From positions 372,001 to 436,000 of the forward strand of contig NZ_JABBEA010000001.1 of the NCBI RefSeq assembly GCF_012912005.1: a stretch of 64,000 nt of DNA, given 5' to 3'. Source of the DNA: Paenibacillus sp. SZ31 (lineage in GTDB: Bacteria > Bacillota > Bacilli > Paenibacillales > Paenibacillaceae). This document shows positions 53,181 through 61,819 of this stretch, in pieces. The notes under the pieces are model-generated. The model was not told the origin of the DNA, searched no databases, and was given only the letters and a program-made list of their open reading frames with translations. The translations under genes were made by a program, and so were the position numbers. Numbering within the stretch: position 1 is the first letter of the stretch; every line of letters starts with the position of its first letter.

Positions 53181-54383
53181 TTATTTATTTATTAGATTGA
53201 ATTGTATCGGATAATGTTTCACACCAAACACAAAGGCACTTTGTATCGGTTGCAGAGCCGTTCCCGGTACAAGCTGAATGTGCTCCATGTGCTGAAGCAA
53301 CGTATGCAAAACTACCCTTGCCTCCAAACGAGCAAGCGGTGCACCCAGACAAAAATGAATGCCAAATCCAAATCCCATATGCTTGTTCGGCTTGCGATCA
53401 GAGATGAAATCTTCTGGGCGTTCGAATTGCGCACCGTCCCGATTGGCTGATCCAACCCAGGAAATCACCTGATCTCCAACTTGTATTGTCTGTCCATTCA
53501 GCACTACATTTTCCTTGGCGACCCGCCCAATCGCGACAATTGGCGGATAATATCTCAGCGTCTCTTCAATCGCAGAAGTAATCCGTTCTGGATGTTCGCG
53601 CAACTCCTGTTGTAACTCAGGTTGTTCAGACAGAATACGAACCGCATTGGTAATCAGGTTGGTTGTTGTTTCATTACCGGCAGCAAGTAAGAGAATACAG
53701 AAGCCTACCACTTCATCTGAAGTCAATTGCTGATCATCAATCTCCGCAGCAAGCAGTAATGAGATCAGATCATCCTGCGGATGCAACCGACGTTCTTCCA
53801 TAATGCCAGTGAAATAGATATTCAACTCCTGCATATTTCTTTTTTTCTCCTCCAATAACTCCTGGAAAGCCTGCTCACTGTCATCTCGCGCACCCTTTAC
53901 CAACACATCAGACCAGTCCTTGAACTTTTGACGATCCGTCGCAGGGACTCCGATCAATTCAGCAATCACTATGACGGGCAATGGCGTCGCAAGGTCATCA
54001 ATAAGTTCCATATGCCCTTCTGACAGGTGTGGAGCAATTAACTCATCTGTGATTTCCTGAATACGCGGAGCCAATGCTTCAATGGCCTTGGGTGTAAACG
54101 CCTGATTCACCAGATCACGCAGTTGTTTGTGCTTGGGAGGGTCTGTCGTCAGCATGCTCGTATTGGCACGATCACGTGCAGAAGAGAACAGTTTCGGATT
54201 TTTAAGAACGTACTTCACATCTTCATAATTAAAAATATCCCAACATTCTCGATGCTCATCATATCGGACTGGAGTGTTATCACGAAGCTCTGCGTACACC
54301 TGGAAGGGAGATAGCCGCTCTTCCACACTCTCTAATTCACGAATCGGAATGTAATTTGCATACTTTCTGGGTGCCTGTTTCAT
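53181..54383 (-). CDS. cytochrome P450 (CYP107/CYP109-like)
   Basis: 400 residues from ATG 54383 (GGAGG seven bases upstream). The I-helix LLLAAGNETTTNLI (oxygen activation), EETLR (ExxR), and the heme loop FGFGIHFCLGAPLARLEA with the ligand cysteine are canonical. Soluble class I P450, needing ferredoxin and a reductase; none is adjacent. Resembles B. subtilis YjiB (CYP109B1) in layout, which hydroxylates fatty acids and terpenoids. A -10-like TATAAT lies on the minus strand at 54403-54408, close to the start. Confidence 0.9.
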   Translation of the reverse strand: MKQAPRKYANYIPIRELESVEERLSPFQVYAELRDNTPVRYDEHRECWDIFNYEDVKYVLKNPKLFSSARDRANTSMLTTDPPKHKQLRDLVNQAFTPKAIEALAPRIQEITDELIAPHLSEGHMELIDDLATPLPVIVIAELIGVPATDRQKFKDWSDVLVKGARDDSEQAFQELLEEKKRNMQELNIYFTGIMEERRLHPQDDLISLLLAAEIDDQQLTSDEVVGFCILLLAAGNETTTNLITNAVRILSEQPELQQELREHPERITSAIEETLRYYPPIVAIGRVAKENVVLNGQTIQVGDQVISWVGSANRDGAQFERPEDFISDRKPNKHMGFGFGIHFCLGAPLARLEARVVLHTLLQHMEHIQLVPGTALQPIQSAFVFGVKHYPIQFNLINK

Positions 54384-54637
54384 CGTTTTTCCTCCAATCA
54401 ATATTATATATTTATTTACATATGATAATCACCCCTATTATAAACATAACTCCATAACGAAACCAATCTTTGGAACGTAATTGAGACCCATTACCTATCT
54501 ACGCGCTACTAATTACCTCTCGTTATACTAGCCTGTGTGCTAAATATTAATTGTGGAAGGTCCATTTCTGCTATAAACCCGCATTCAACATTCCCTCTCT
54601 TGAAATACTTCGTTTTATCAGGACAAAAGCCTCAATA

Positions 54638-54654
54638 TGTAATATTAACTAACA
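54638..54654. promoter_or_regulatory. distal GlnR/TnrA box upstream of asparaginase
   Basis: TGTAA-TATTAAC-TAACA, an exact match to TGTNA-N7-TNACA, about 210 bp upstream of the predicted start site. Role unknown; it could act through looping or belong to P450 control. Confidence 0.55.
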
Positions 54655-54802
54655 CATAAATGTCTAATTATTCTTCAAAACTACCAAAACCATCTCTGTT
54701 CTAGCTTTATTAGAGTGAATATTCTTTCATTTCCCCTTATAAATAATCAATATACTCGCAATATCTATGAATGTAACCGATTACTCTATCCATATCTACA
54801 AT

Positions 54803-54819
54803 TGTCATATTACTTAACA
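54803..54819. promoter_or_regulatory. proximal GlnR/TnrA box of asparaginase
   Basis: TGTCA-TATTACT-TAACA, an exact consensus match centred about 45 bp before the predicted transcription start, the usual activating position. Confidence 0.65.
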
Positions 54820-54840
54820 TGAAATACAATCATTTTGAAA

Positions 54841-54849
54841 TGGTATACA
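54841..54849 (+). promoter_or_regulatory. asparaginase promoter, extended -10
   Basis: TGGTATACA fits an extended -10. The -35 region is poor (GAAATA), as expected for an activator-dependent promoter. Confidence 0.5.
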
Positions 54850-54901
54850 TATTCTTCTCAACAAACTTAACATCACACTTACTTGAAGGAGAGTGCTATT
54901 C

Positions 54902-56110
54902 ATGAGAAAAACATCCAATCTTCGTCCCTGGGCCGTATGGAGTACTGCAGCTTTAACAGCGTTAACGATCTCGTTGTCCCCCATCGGAACCTACGCTGCG
55001 CACGCAGCTACCGAGGTAAAAGGTACAACAAGCGCTGTTCAGACATCAACTACTACTCCGGCTCGCAACACCTCCATCCCTGCTGTACCGGACTCCTCCA
55101 AGCAATCTGCACTCCCCAATGTATTGGTGATCGGAACTGGCGGAACGATTGCCGGTCAATCCGAGGATGCAACCAGCTTCCAGAACTACAAGGCAGGTAC
55201 GCTTCCCATTGGAGAGATGGTAGACGCCTTACCGGATAAGCAGAAGATTGCTGATGTTAGCACGCTCCAATTCGGAAATTCAGGTTCAGGCTCCTATAGC
55301 ATGGCTGATCTCTATGACTTGTCGCAGACGGTGGACAAAGCTCTTGCCCTGTATGACAGCGTTGTGGTTACCACGGGTACAGATACAATGGAGGAAATCG
55401 CCTATTTCCTCGATATGACGGTTCAAAGTGACAAACCCGTCGTGATTACAGGCTCCATGCGTCCATGGACTGTCATCGGCTCTGACGCTCAAGCCAATCT
55501 GTACAACGCCATCAAACTTGCAGGCAGTGGTCGTACCACTTCATTCGGAACGGTACTGATGTTGAATGACACCATTCAACTCGCACGTGGTGTAAGCAAA
55601 ACGAATGATTATCGGACAGACACGTTCGAAACACCGATGCTCGGTGCTGTAGGATATATTGATGAAGAAAACATTCGAATCTACCGCGCTCCTGCACGCG
55701 CCTTGAAACCCGAAGGCACAGCGAAGCCTGTATTCGATCTGAGTAAAATCACAAAGGCTGATCTGGCCAAAGTAGAAATTGCGATCTCTTATCAAGAAGC
55801 TGGAGGCGGAGCCATCGAAGGGTTCGTGAGCAACGGTGCACAAGGCATCGTAACCTCCGGCACAGGAGCTGGCGGCATCTCCAGAGCTATGGGACAAGCC
55901 CGTACCAAAGCCATTGAAGAAGGTGTAATCTTCGTGACCACCACTCGGACGGGTTCAGGAAGTGTGTATGGCGGTGGCAAAGGTATTATCGCAGGCGACA
56001 ACCTGAGTCCACAACAAGCTCGTGTATTATTGATGCTGGGCTTGTCCTTCAGTGATGATTTTGACACCATCAAAAAATGGTTTGAAACGTACGGAACACC
56101 GGAAGTATAA
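54902..56110 (+). CDS. ansZ: secreted type II L-asparaginase (AnsZ-like)
   Basis: 402 residues from ATG 54902 (AAGGAGAG eight bases upstream). A signal peptide (WAVWSTAALTALTISLSPIGTYA, cleavage after AHA) and a Ser/Thr-rich spacer precede the enzyme. Catalytic threonines are in GTGGTIAG (about 77-84) and VVTTGTDTMEE (about 155-165); SMRPW and the closing FSDDFDTIKKWFETYG are typical. It deamidates extracellular asparagine to aspartate and ammonia, feeding the ammonium transporter. Two GlnR/TnrA consensus sites upstream suggest nitrogen-limitation control, as known for B. subtilis ansZ. Confidence 0.92.
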   Translation: MRKTSNLRPWAVWSTAALTALTISLSPIGTYAAHAATEVKGTTSAVQTSTTTPARNTSIPAVPDSSKQSALPNVLVIGTGGTIAGQSEDATSFQNYKAGTLPIGEMVDALPDKQKIADVSTLQFGNSGSGSYSMADLYDLSQTVDKALALYDSVVVTTGTDTMEEIAYFLDMTVQSDKPVVITGSMRPWTVIGSDAQANLYNAIKLAGSGRTTSFGTVLMLNDTIQLARGVSKTNDYRTDTFETPMLGAVGYIDEENIRIYRAPARALKPEGTAKPVFDLSKITKADLAKVEIAISYQEAGGGAIEGFVSNGAQGIVTSGTGAGGISRAMGQARTKAIEEGVIFVTTTRTGSGSVYGGGKGIIAGDNLSPQQARVLLMLGLSFSDDFDTIKKWFETYGTPEV

Positions 56111-56140
56111 GAAAGCACTCATCCTTTATAAATCTGGACA

Positions 56141-56193
56141 AAAAGAAGAGACGACACTCCCCTGACATTCAAGGTGTGCCGTCTCTTCTTTTT
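56141..56193. terminator. bidirectional terminator after asparaginase
   Basis: AAAAGAAGAGACG and CGTCTCTTCTTTT form a perfect 13-bp outer stem; it separates two convergent genes. Confidence 0.88.
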
Positions 56194-56210
56194 GTTACCT
56201 CAACCTCTTC

Positions 56211-56846
56211 TCACTTCACCCAAGCAAGTACGAGCCCATCGTAGTCCGGCAACATCGTCGTCACCAGACGCGGGTCACTTGCCATCTGTTCATTGAAGCG
56301 ACGAACCGCAAGCACGGCCGGACCCTGCTTGTCCGGATTCAGCGTACGACCACGCAGGAAACAGTTATCACCCACAATGACCGCACCTGGCCGAGCAAGC
56401 TTGATGGCATAGTCGAGATATACCGGATAGTTTTCTTTGTCTGCGTCAATAAAGAAGAAATCGAATGTGCGACCTTCCTGTTCCAATTGTTCCAGGCTGT
56501 CTGCCGCCGGGCCAATCCGGTACTCGACCTTTTCCCCAAAACCGCCTTCTTCCAGATGACCACGCGCCATTGCCGCATATTCCTCTTTCAGTTCCAGAGA
56601 CGTCAGGGTTCCTTCCTCACGCAATCCGCGTGCAATGCATATCCCACTGTAACCGCCTAATACGCCGATTTCGAGCGCAGCTTCCGCTTTGGATGTCTTG
56701 GCTAGAAACGTGAGCAAACGTCCATACGCTGCAGCAACCGAAACTTCCGGCATGCCGTTCGAACGGATGGCCTCTTTCACTTTCAGCAAAAGGTCATCCT
56801 CTTGAAATAATTGATTTACATATTCATCAGGGGTCAGATTCACCAC
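56211..56846 (-). CDS. SAM-dependent O-methyltransferase (CCoAOMT/YrrM-like)
   Basis: 211 residues, GTG start at 56846 with AAGGAGG seven bases upstream. Methyltransferase fold: LEIGVLGGYSGICIARGL (SAM loop, about 60), LTSLELKEEYA (acidic ribose-binding), FDFFFIDADKENYPVYLDYA (metal- and catechol-site Asp), VGDNCFLRGRT. It belongs to the cation-dependent catechol/caffeoyl-CoA O-methyltransferase family; in bacteria some members modify tRNA hydroxyuridine (TrmR/YrrM). No neighbouring tRNA-modification gene decides between the options. Confidence 0.87.
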   Translation of the reverse strand: MVNLTPDEYVNQLFQEDDLLLKVKEAIRSNGMPEVSVAAAYGRLLTFLAKTSKAEAALEIGVLGGYSGICIARGLREEGTLTSLELKEEYAAMARGHLEEGGFGEKVEYRIGPAADSLEQLEQEGRTFDFFFIDADKENYPVYLDYAIKLARPGAVIVGDNCFLRGRTLNPDKQGPAVLAVRRFNEQMASDPRLVTTMLPDYDGLVLAWVK

Positions 56847-56909
56847 TAAAATCCTCCTTGGACACTTGGACTGCTTTCCATATGGATGCCAATGTTCTAT
56901 AATAAATGT

Positions 56910-57060
56910 TTGTTATCAACACAGGCGGTTGACTGGTGCACTCCCTCGAAAGAGGAATGCATACGTTCACCGCATTTCTCATTGTAAGTTTTTTCACGGA
57001 AAGCGGCAAGGCCGCACCGTTACTATACAGCAGAGAGAAGGATTTCCCTTCTCCAGCTTG
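56910..57060 (+). other. structured leader-like segment upstream of the rRNA methyltransferase gene
   Basis: A TATAAT at 56898-56903 could start a transcript. The segment then folds as GCGGT...ACCGC enclosing a GAAA-capped stem (CCTC-GAAA-GAGG), a T6 run, a strong GCGGC-AAG-GCCGC hairpin, and GAGAAGGATTTCCCTTCTC near the RBS. No known riboswitch class is recognised. Confidence 0.35.
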
Positions 57061-57073
57061 AAATGGAGTTGAA

Positions 57074-58237
57074 ATGAATCACATGGCTCAATTGCAATTG
57101 ATTGCGACCTCGGCGATGGGACTCGAGGCTGTTGTTGCCCGGGAACTGAAGCAACTGGGGTATGAGGATGTTACGATCGACAATGGACGGGTTTTCTTCA
57201 CTGGGGATTATATTGATATTTGCCGGTGTAATCTGTGGCTGAGAAGTTCGGATCGGGTATTGGTCAAAATGGGTGAATTCCCTGCTACAACATTCGACGA
57301 ATTGTTTGAAGGCACCAAAGCACTTCCATGGGAAGAGTGGATTCCTGCTGACGGCGAATTTCCTGTAGAGGGTCGCTCCCAAAAATCTCAGTTGAGCAGC
57401 GTGCCTGCATCACAAGGGATCGTGAAGAAAGCAATCGTAGAGAAACTGAAACTGACTTATGACACGGAGTGGTTCCCAGAGGATGGGTCTCGTTATGTGA
57501 TTGAGGTCATTCTGCTGAACGATCGCGCCTTGCTTACTTTAGATACGACGGGACCAGGTCTGCATAAACGGGGGTATCGTAAACTCGTAACCGAAGCACC
57601 ACTGAAAGAAACGCTTGCTGCAGCTCTTATTCAGCTCAGTCGCTGGAATGTATCCCGTCCCTTCTATGATCCATGCTGTGGATCAGGCACAATGCTGATT
57701 GAAGCCGCTATGATCGGATGGAACATTGCACCAGGACTTCGTCGGACTTTCAACTCCGAGGACTGGGCTGTCATTCCTGAAGAATTGTGGGAACAGGCGC
57801 GCGAAGAAGCATTCGATGCTGTACGTGACGATATCCCGTTACAGATTTCAGGTAGCGATATCGATCCCGAAGCGATTGAAGTTGCTATGGCAGCGATCAA
57901 AAGTGCCGGCTTCGCCAAAGATATTGAAGTTAGCGTCCTGCCCGCTCATCGCGCCAGACCACAGGGTGATTATGGTGTCATCATTACCAACCCTCCATAT
58001 GGTGAACGTTTGAGTGAAGAGAAAGAAGTTCAGAAGTTGCTCCGCTCATTAGGGCGCAGTTACCTCGACATGCCAACATGGTCCTTTTTTGCAATCACGT
58101 CAACCAAAGCTTTCGAGGAGTATTTCGGTCATAAGGCAGACAAGCGTCGCAAGTTGTTCAACGGACGAATCGAAACCCAGTACTATCAGTATTTGGGCCC
58201 ACTGCCCCCACGCAATAAAGCACCACAATCTTCTTAA
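57074..58237 (+). CDS. ypsC: 23S rRNA guanine N2-methyltransferase family (RlmL N-terminal type, YpsC)
   Basis: 387 residues. A THUMP domain (about 45-160) follows the N-terminal ferredoxin-like region, then a class I methyltransferase: FYDPCCGSGTMLIEAAMI (SAM loop, about 196-213), SGSDIDPEAIEVA and the catalytic NPPYGERL (about 305). This is the RlmL/YcbY N-terminal type (m2G2445-like) found as a separate protein in firmicutes. Length matches B. subtilis YpsC, which in that species lies beside rnpB; rnpB is not here. Confidence 0.9.
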   Translation: MNHMAQLQLIATSAMGLEAVVARELKQLGYEDVTIDNGRVFFTGDYIDICRCNLWLRSSDRVLVKMGEFPATTFDELFEGTKALPWEEWIPADGEFPVEGRSQKSQLSSVPASQGIVKKAIVEKLKLTYDTEWFPEDGSRYVIEVILLNDRALLTLDTTGPGLHKRGYRKLVTEAPLKETLAAALIQLSRWNVSRPFYDPCCGSGTMLIEAAMIGWNIAPGLRRTFNSEDWAVIPEELWEQAREEAFDAVRDDIPLQISGSDIDPEAIEVAMAAIKSAGFAKDIEVSVLPAHRARPQGDYGVIITNPPYGERLSEEKEVQKLLRSLGRSYLDMPTWSFFAITSTKAFEEYFGHKADKRRKLFNGRIETQYYQYLGPLPPRNKAPQSS

Positions 58238-58253
58238 AGTATTGCAAATACAG

Positions 58254-58290
58254 AGTGCTCCTTGCCATCCATGGCTTGGGCACTTTTTTG
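58254..58290 (+). terminator. terminator of the rRNA methyltransferase gene
   Basis: AGTGCTC...GGGCACT with an inner GCCAT/ATGGC stem, then TTTTTT. Confidence 0.8.
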
Positions 58291-58452
58291 TGCGCTTTTC
58301 CGATCATATGAATCAGCCGTCATTGGCCTTCGTTTGGACAGAAATCAATTCTCCCTGGGGCATAGTTGAAAACCCATGAGGCCACGCTATAATGGATGGA
58401 GCCCTATTTTACATTCCGATTACAAAACAACGAAAGCAAGGGGGACATACAT

Positions 58453-60453
58453 ATGGTTGTCACTCGGCCTACGCGCAGCTCCATGCCACGCGGGCTTCTA
58501 AATCATCCACTAACGTTATATCTTATTTTTCTTGTGCTCATGATGCTCAAACTCATCTGGCTCCATCACAATCTTCATGCCTACAACATTACGATGGGAC
58601 TGCTGGATAAAGTCATTGCCATTGGATCATTACTGCTCCTGTCCTTCTGGACCTGGTGGCTGCCTCGTAGAGGCATGATCGTCTCTCTGGCCGTGCTTAA
58701 CCTGCTGCTTACCGCACTAATCTATGCCGATATGGTGTATTATCGCTATTTCCAGGATTTCTTGACCATCCCGGTATTGTTACAGGCCAGACAAGTTGAC
58801 GCATTAGGGGACAGCATCGCTACACTAATCTACACAAGCGATCTCTGGTTCTTTGCTGATTGGCTTGTCGTCATTCCGTTCGCAGCTATCGTACTATTCG
58901 GCAGACGTTACCGTTCGAAGCATTCCAGTGCATCTGATCATGGCTATGGAGGTTATTCGTACAATGATGGCAAGGCACGGTTACGCCGTCGTCTTACCGC
59001 TGGCAGCATTGCCCTTGTGCTGGGACTCGGCCTCGCTGTCGGCCCGATTTATTTTTACAGTAAAACATGGGCCAAGGGCCTGTTCGATAACAACTGGTGG
59101 AATGTATCCATGTACAATGTGACCGGACTTCTCGCTTTTCACGGTTATGATCTGTACAACTATGCCAAAGACCACATTGGCTCCGGGCCGCAGGCTGAAC
59201 CCGCGGATGTTGAACAAGCAAAGGCATTCTTTGCTGAAAGGCAAGGAGCTGAACCACAGAACGATACTTTGTTTGGCAAATATAAGGACAGCAATGTCAT
59301 CATTGTCCAGGGTGAGGCTTTTATGAACTTCATGATTGGCCAGAGCATTGGCGGTCAGGAGATCACACCGCATTTTAATGAACTGATGAAAGAAAGTCAG
59401 TATTATAGCCACTTTTACCACCAGACAGGTCAGGGCAGAACGTCAGATGCCGATTTTGGAGCAAACATTTCCCTACATCCGCTTCCGGTTGGATCCGCGT
59501 TTGTACGCTATGCAGACCATACGTATGATTCCCTTCCTTCTATTCTGAAGGATAACGGGTACAGCACCAACGTATTTCACGCTTATGAGAGTGGCTTCTG
59601 GAATCGATATACGATGTATCAGAACATGAAGTACGACAAGTTTTATAGCAAAAATGATTTTGCACAGGATGACCCGCTTGGCTGGTCCTTGTCTGACGAA
59701 TCCTTTTTCCGCCAATCCGTTGAGAAAATGAGCAGTGAGGTTACCGAACCGTTCTATTCCTTCCTCATTACACTCAGCAGTCACCATCCATACGCCTTAC
59801 CTAAAGAAAAGCAGCAGCTGGATGTAGGCGAGTTCCAGGGTACGATGTTCGGTGATTATCTGCAATCCGTTCATTACGTGGATTCGGCGCTCGGCAAGAT
59901 GGTGGAGGATCTAAAAAATCGGGGATTATGGGAAAATACCATCTTTATGTTCTACGGGGACCACGACAACTCGATTAAAGAACAATCCCAATACGAACAG
60001 TTCCTGGGACGTTCACTGAACGAACTGGATATGGCACAGATCATGAACGAGGTGCCTCTGCTCGTGCATTTACCGGACGGAGCAGCTGCCGAAACCATCG
60101 ACGAACCTTCGGGGCAACTGGACATCACGCCATCCGTGCTACATCTGCTCGGCTTGTCCGACAAGTCCTATTATCATATGGGTAACGACGTATATGATGG
60201 GTCTGCACGTATGGTTGTGCTGCGTAATGGTGCATTCTCGGATGGTTCTGTGTTCTATATTCCATCGGATGATTATGTCTACGAGAATGGCGCTTGTTAT
60301 GACCTGTCCTCACGTGACAAAACAGATATCAATGCTTGCCGTCCCGCCCATGACGAAGCAACCAAACGATTGCATGTCTCGGACACCGTGATTACCTATG
60401 ATTTGATTCAGCGCTTCCGAGAGGAAGACAGTTCAACAGCAACATCTCAATGA
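58453..60453 (+). CDS. LTA-synthase family membrane sulfatase-fold protein
   Basis: 666 residues from ATG 58453 (AAGGGGG eight bases upstream; the frame runs 19 codons further without RBS). Five N-terminal transmembrane helices (to about residue 215) are followed by an extracellular sulfatase-like domain: IIVQGEAF (metal Glu), QGRTSDADF (nucleophile Thr, about 330), HPYALPKEK and FMFYGDHDNSI (metal Asp/His). Transfers glycerol-phosphate units from phosphatidylglycerol, or acts as a primase or another phosphoglycerol transferase. Paenibacilli usually carry several paralogues, so the exact role is open. It is followed by a decayed cytidine deaminase gene. Confidence 0.88.
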   Translation: MVVTRPTRSSMPRGLLNHPLTLYLIFLVLMMLKLIWLHHNLHAYNITMGLLDKVIAIGSLLLLSFWTWWLPRRGMIVSLAVLNLLLTALIYADMVYYRYFQDFLTIPVLLQARQVDALGDSIATLIYTSDLWFFADWLVVIPFAAIVLFGRRYRSKHSSASDHGYGGYSYNDGKARLRRRLTAGSIALVLGLGLAVGPIYFYSKTWAKGLFDNNWWNVSMYNVTGLLAFHGYDLYNYAKDHIGSGPQAEPADVEQAKAFFAERQGAEPQNDTLFGKYKDSNVIIVQGEAFMNFMIGQSIGGQEITPHFNELMKESQYYSHFYHQTGQGRTSDADFGANISLHPLPVGSAFVRYADHTYDSLPSILKDNGYSTNVFHAYESGFWNRYTMYQNMKYDKFYSKNDFAQDDPLGWSLSDESFFRQSVEKMSSEVTEPFYSFLITLSSHHPYALPKEKQQLDVGEFQGTMFGDYLQSVHYVDSALGKMVEDLKNRGLWENTIFMFYGDHDNSIKEQSQYEQFLGRSLNELDMAQIMNEVPLLVHLPDGAAAETIDEPSGQLDITPSVLHLLGLSDKSYYHMGNDVYDGSARMVVLRNGAFSDGSVFYIPSDDYVYENGACYDLSSRDKTDINACRPAHDEATKRLHVSDTVITYDLIQRFREEDSSTATSQ

Positions 60454-60495
60454 GCAATATCGTAATGACAAGCTAAAAAGGGGAACTCTCATTAC

Positions 60496-60920
60496 ATGAC
60501 ATCACACACAGGACCATTTAATATTGAAAAACAATTGTTCGATGCAGCCGCAAACTTTTACAGCAACGTTATCCTCAGGGATGGGGCGGTGCGGGTGCAG
60601 TCTATACCGAAGCTGGTTCCCTGCTGATTAGCGTAGCTCCATAGGTCATCAACGATGCCACGCATCTGTGTATGGAAACAGGGGCTTATCTGGAGGCCCA
60701 CAAATTGAATGAACGCGTCACCCACTCCCTCTGTATCGCTCGTGATGACGAGCATTCGGAATTCAAGGTCCTTACGCCCTGCGGCGTATGCCAGGAACGA
60801 TTGTTATATTGGGGTGAAGAAGTTAAGGCTGCCGTATATGATCCTGCTGGTCAGTTGGTCTTCAAAAGACTGGACGAGATTCAACCTTACCATTGGTCCA
60901 AGGCATACAGGGATAAATAG
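60496..60920 (+). pseudogene. cytidine deaminase-like gene, disrupted by frameshift and stop
   Basis: Begins at ATG 60496 (AAGGGG upstream). The frame reads MTSHTGPFNIEKQLFDAA...FYS, then a one-base loss near 60557-60562 shifts it; the continuation RYPQGWGGAGAVYTEAGSLLISVAP meets an in-frame TAG at 60642-60644. After that the sequence is again intact (VINDATHLCMETGAYLEAHK ... PCGVCQERLLYWG). The CxE and PCxxC zinc-ligand motifs survive, pointing to a blasticidin S/cytidine deaminase relative of about 140 residues. Two independent lesions argue for real decay rather than one sequencing error. Confidence 0.8.
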
Positions 60921-60928
60921 CAAACTCC

Positions 60929-60957
60929 TTGCGAATTATAGAAAGTGGCTTTATAAT
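60929..60957 (+). promoter_or_regulatory. promoter of the FrnE-like gene
   Basis: TTGCGA (60929-60934), a 17-bp spacer and a perfect TATAAT (60952-60957), just after the pseudogene stop. Confidence 0.65.
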
Positions 60958-60960
60958 TGT

Positions 60961-60973
60961 AACTATATTAGTT
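60961..60973. promoter_or_regulatory. palindrome downstream of the FrnE-like promoter
   Basis: AACTA-TAT-TAGTT, a perfect palindrome at about the transcription start; AACTATAT recurs at 60976-60983. Typical of an operator for a redox-sensing HxlR- or MarR-type repressor, but no such gene is adjacent. Confidence 0.45.
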
Positions 60974-61005
60974 TCAACTATATGGATGATGGAGGTTTTA
61001 ACAAT

Positions 61006-61731
61006 ATGAATATCGAGATATGGTCTGATTTTCTGTGTCCATTCTGTTATATCGGCAAACGCCGCCTAGAGAATGTATTGCAACAATTTCCACATCGTGA
61101 TGAAGTGAAGCTGCAATTCAAAAGCTTCGAGCTTGATCCAAATGCTGCATTGAACCCAGGCAAAACCAATACGGAATATTTGGCTTCCAAATATAATATT
61201 AGCGCGGAACAGGCACAAGGCATGAATGCTCAGATGAATGCCAATGCTCGCACAGCAGGACTGGAATACAATATCGATGCCATGATTCCTACCAATTCTT
61301 TCTCAGCTCACCGGTTAACGCATTGGGCGGATACACAAGGCAAAGCGCTTGAACTAAGCGAGCGGTTATTCCAAGCTGTGTTTATTGAAGGTAAACACTC
61401 CGGCGACCCTGAAGTCTTGGCTCAGCTGGCAGAAGAAGTAGGTCTGGATCGCGATGCAGCTGCGGCAGTACTGTCCAGCGATCAATTCACCGACAATGTC
61501 CGCGCTGACCAAGCAGAAGGCGAGCAACTAGGCATCCGCGGTGTACCGTTCTTCGTGTTCGACCGCAAGTTCGCCGTATCGGGCGCTCAGCCGGACGAGG
61601 TATTCCTGGATGCCATTCAGAAAGCATGGGACGAACGTTCCCCATTCACCATGGTTGAATCCAGCACAACAGAAACAGACGGCAGTGGCATCTGCACAGA
61701 TGACGGATGCGAAGTCCCGAAAAAAAATTAA
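61006..61731 (+). CDS. DsbA family oxidoreductase, FrnE-like
   Basis: 241 residues from ATG 61006 (GGAGG ten bases upstream). IEIWSDFLCPFCYIGKRRLE opens the thioredoxin fold with the redox motif CPFC (about 12-15); a helical insertion and the cis-proline loop IRGVPFFVFDRKFAVSGAQP follow. Cytosolic: no signal peptide. FrnE-like proteins act as isomerases or in dithiol-linked steps of secondary metabolism and oxidative stress. The C-terminus carries a second cysteine pair (GICTDDGCEVP) outside the fold, as reported for FrnE of Deinococcus. Confidence 0.87.
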   Translation: MNIEIWSDFLCPFCYIGKRRLENVLQQFPHRDEVKLQFKSFELDPNAALNPGKTNTEYLASKYNISAEQAQGMNAQMNANARTAGLEYNIDAMIPTNSFSAHRLTHWADTQGKALELSERLFQAVFIEGKHSGDPEVLAQLAEEVGLDRDAAAAVLSSDQFTDNVRADQAEGEQLGIRGVPFFVFDRKFAVSGAQPDEVFLDAIQKAWDERSPFTMVESSTTETDGSGICTDDGCEVPKKN

Positions 61732-61740
61732 GCCAATTCA

Positions 61741-61789
61741 AAAAAAAGCAGCAGGATTAGGGAATATTCCCCGATCCTGCTGCTTTTTT
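61741..61789 (+). terminator. terminator of the FrnE-like gene
   Basis: AAAAAAAGCAGCAGGAT and ATCCTGCTGCTTTTTTA form a 16-bp stem with further GGGGAATA/TATTCCCC-type pairing inside. Confidence 0.9.
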
Positions 61790-61819
61790 ATATGCTAAAC
61801 ACCACTCTAGCTCATTGTA

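Larger units (their letters stand above)
54402..54901. other. AT-rich 500-bp regulatory region between P450 and asparaginase
   Basis: No gene of convincing quality. It holds two exact GlnR/TnrA boxes (54638-54654 and 54803-54819), the predicted asparaginase promoter (54841-54849) and the P450 start region. The remaining 54420-54630 part shows nothing I can assign. Confidence 0.6.

Noticed and set aside
56847..57073. RNase P RNA (rnpB), which neighbours ypsC in B. subtilis
   Set aside because: Only about 220 bp are available and none of the conserved RNase P core motifs are present.
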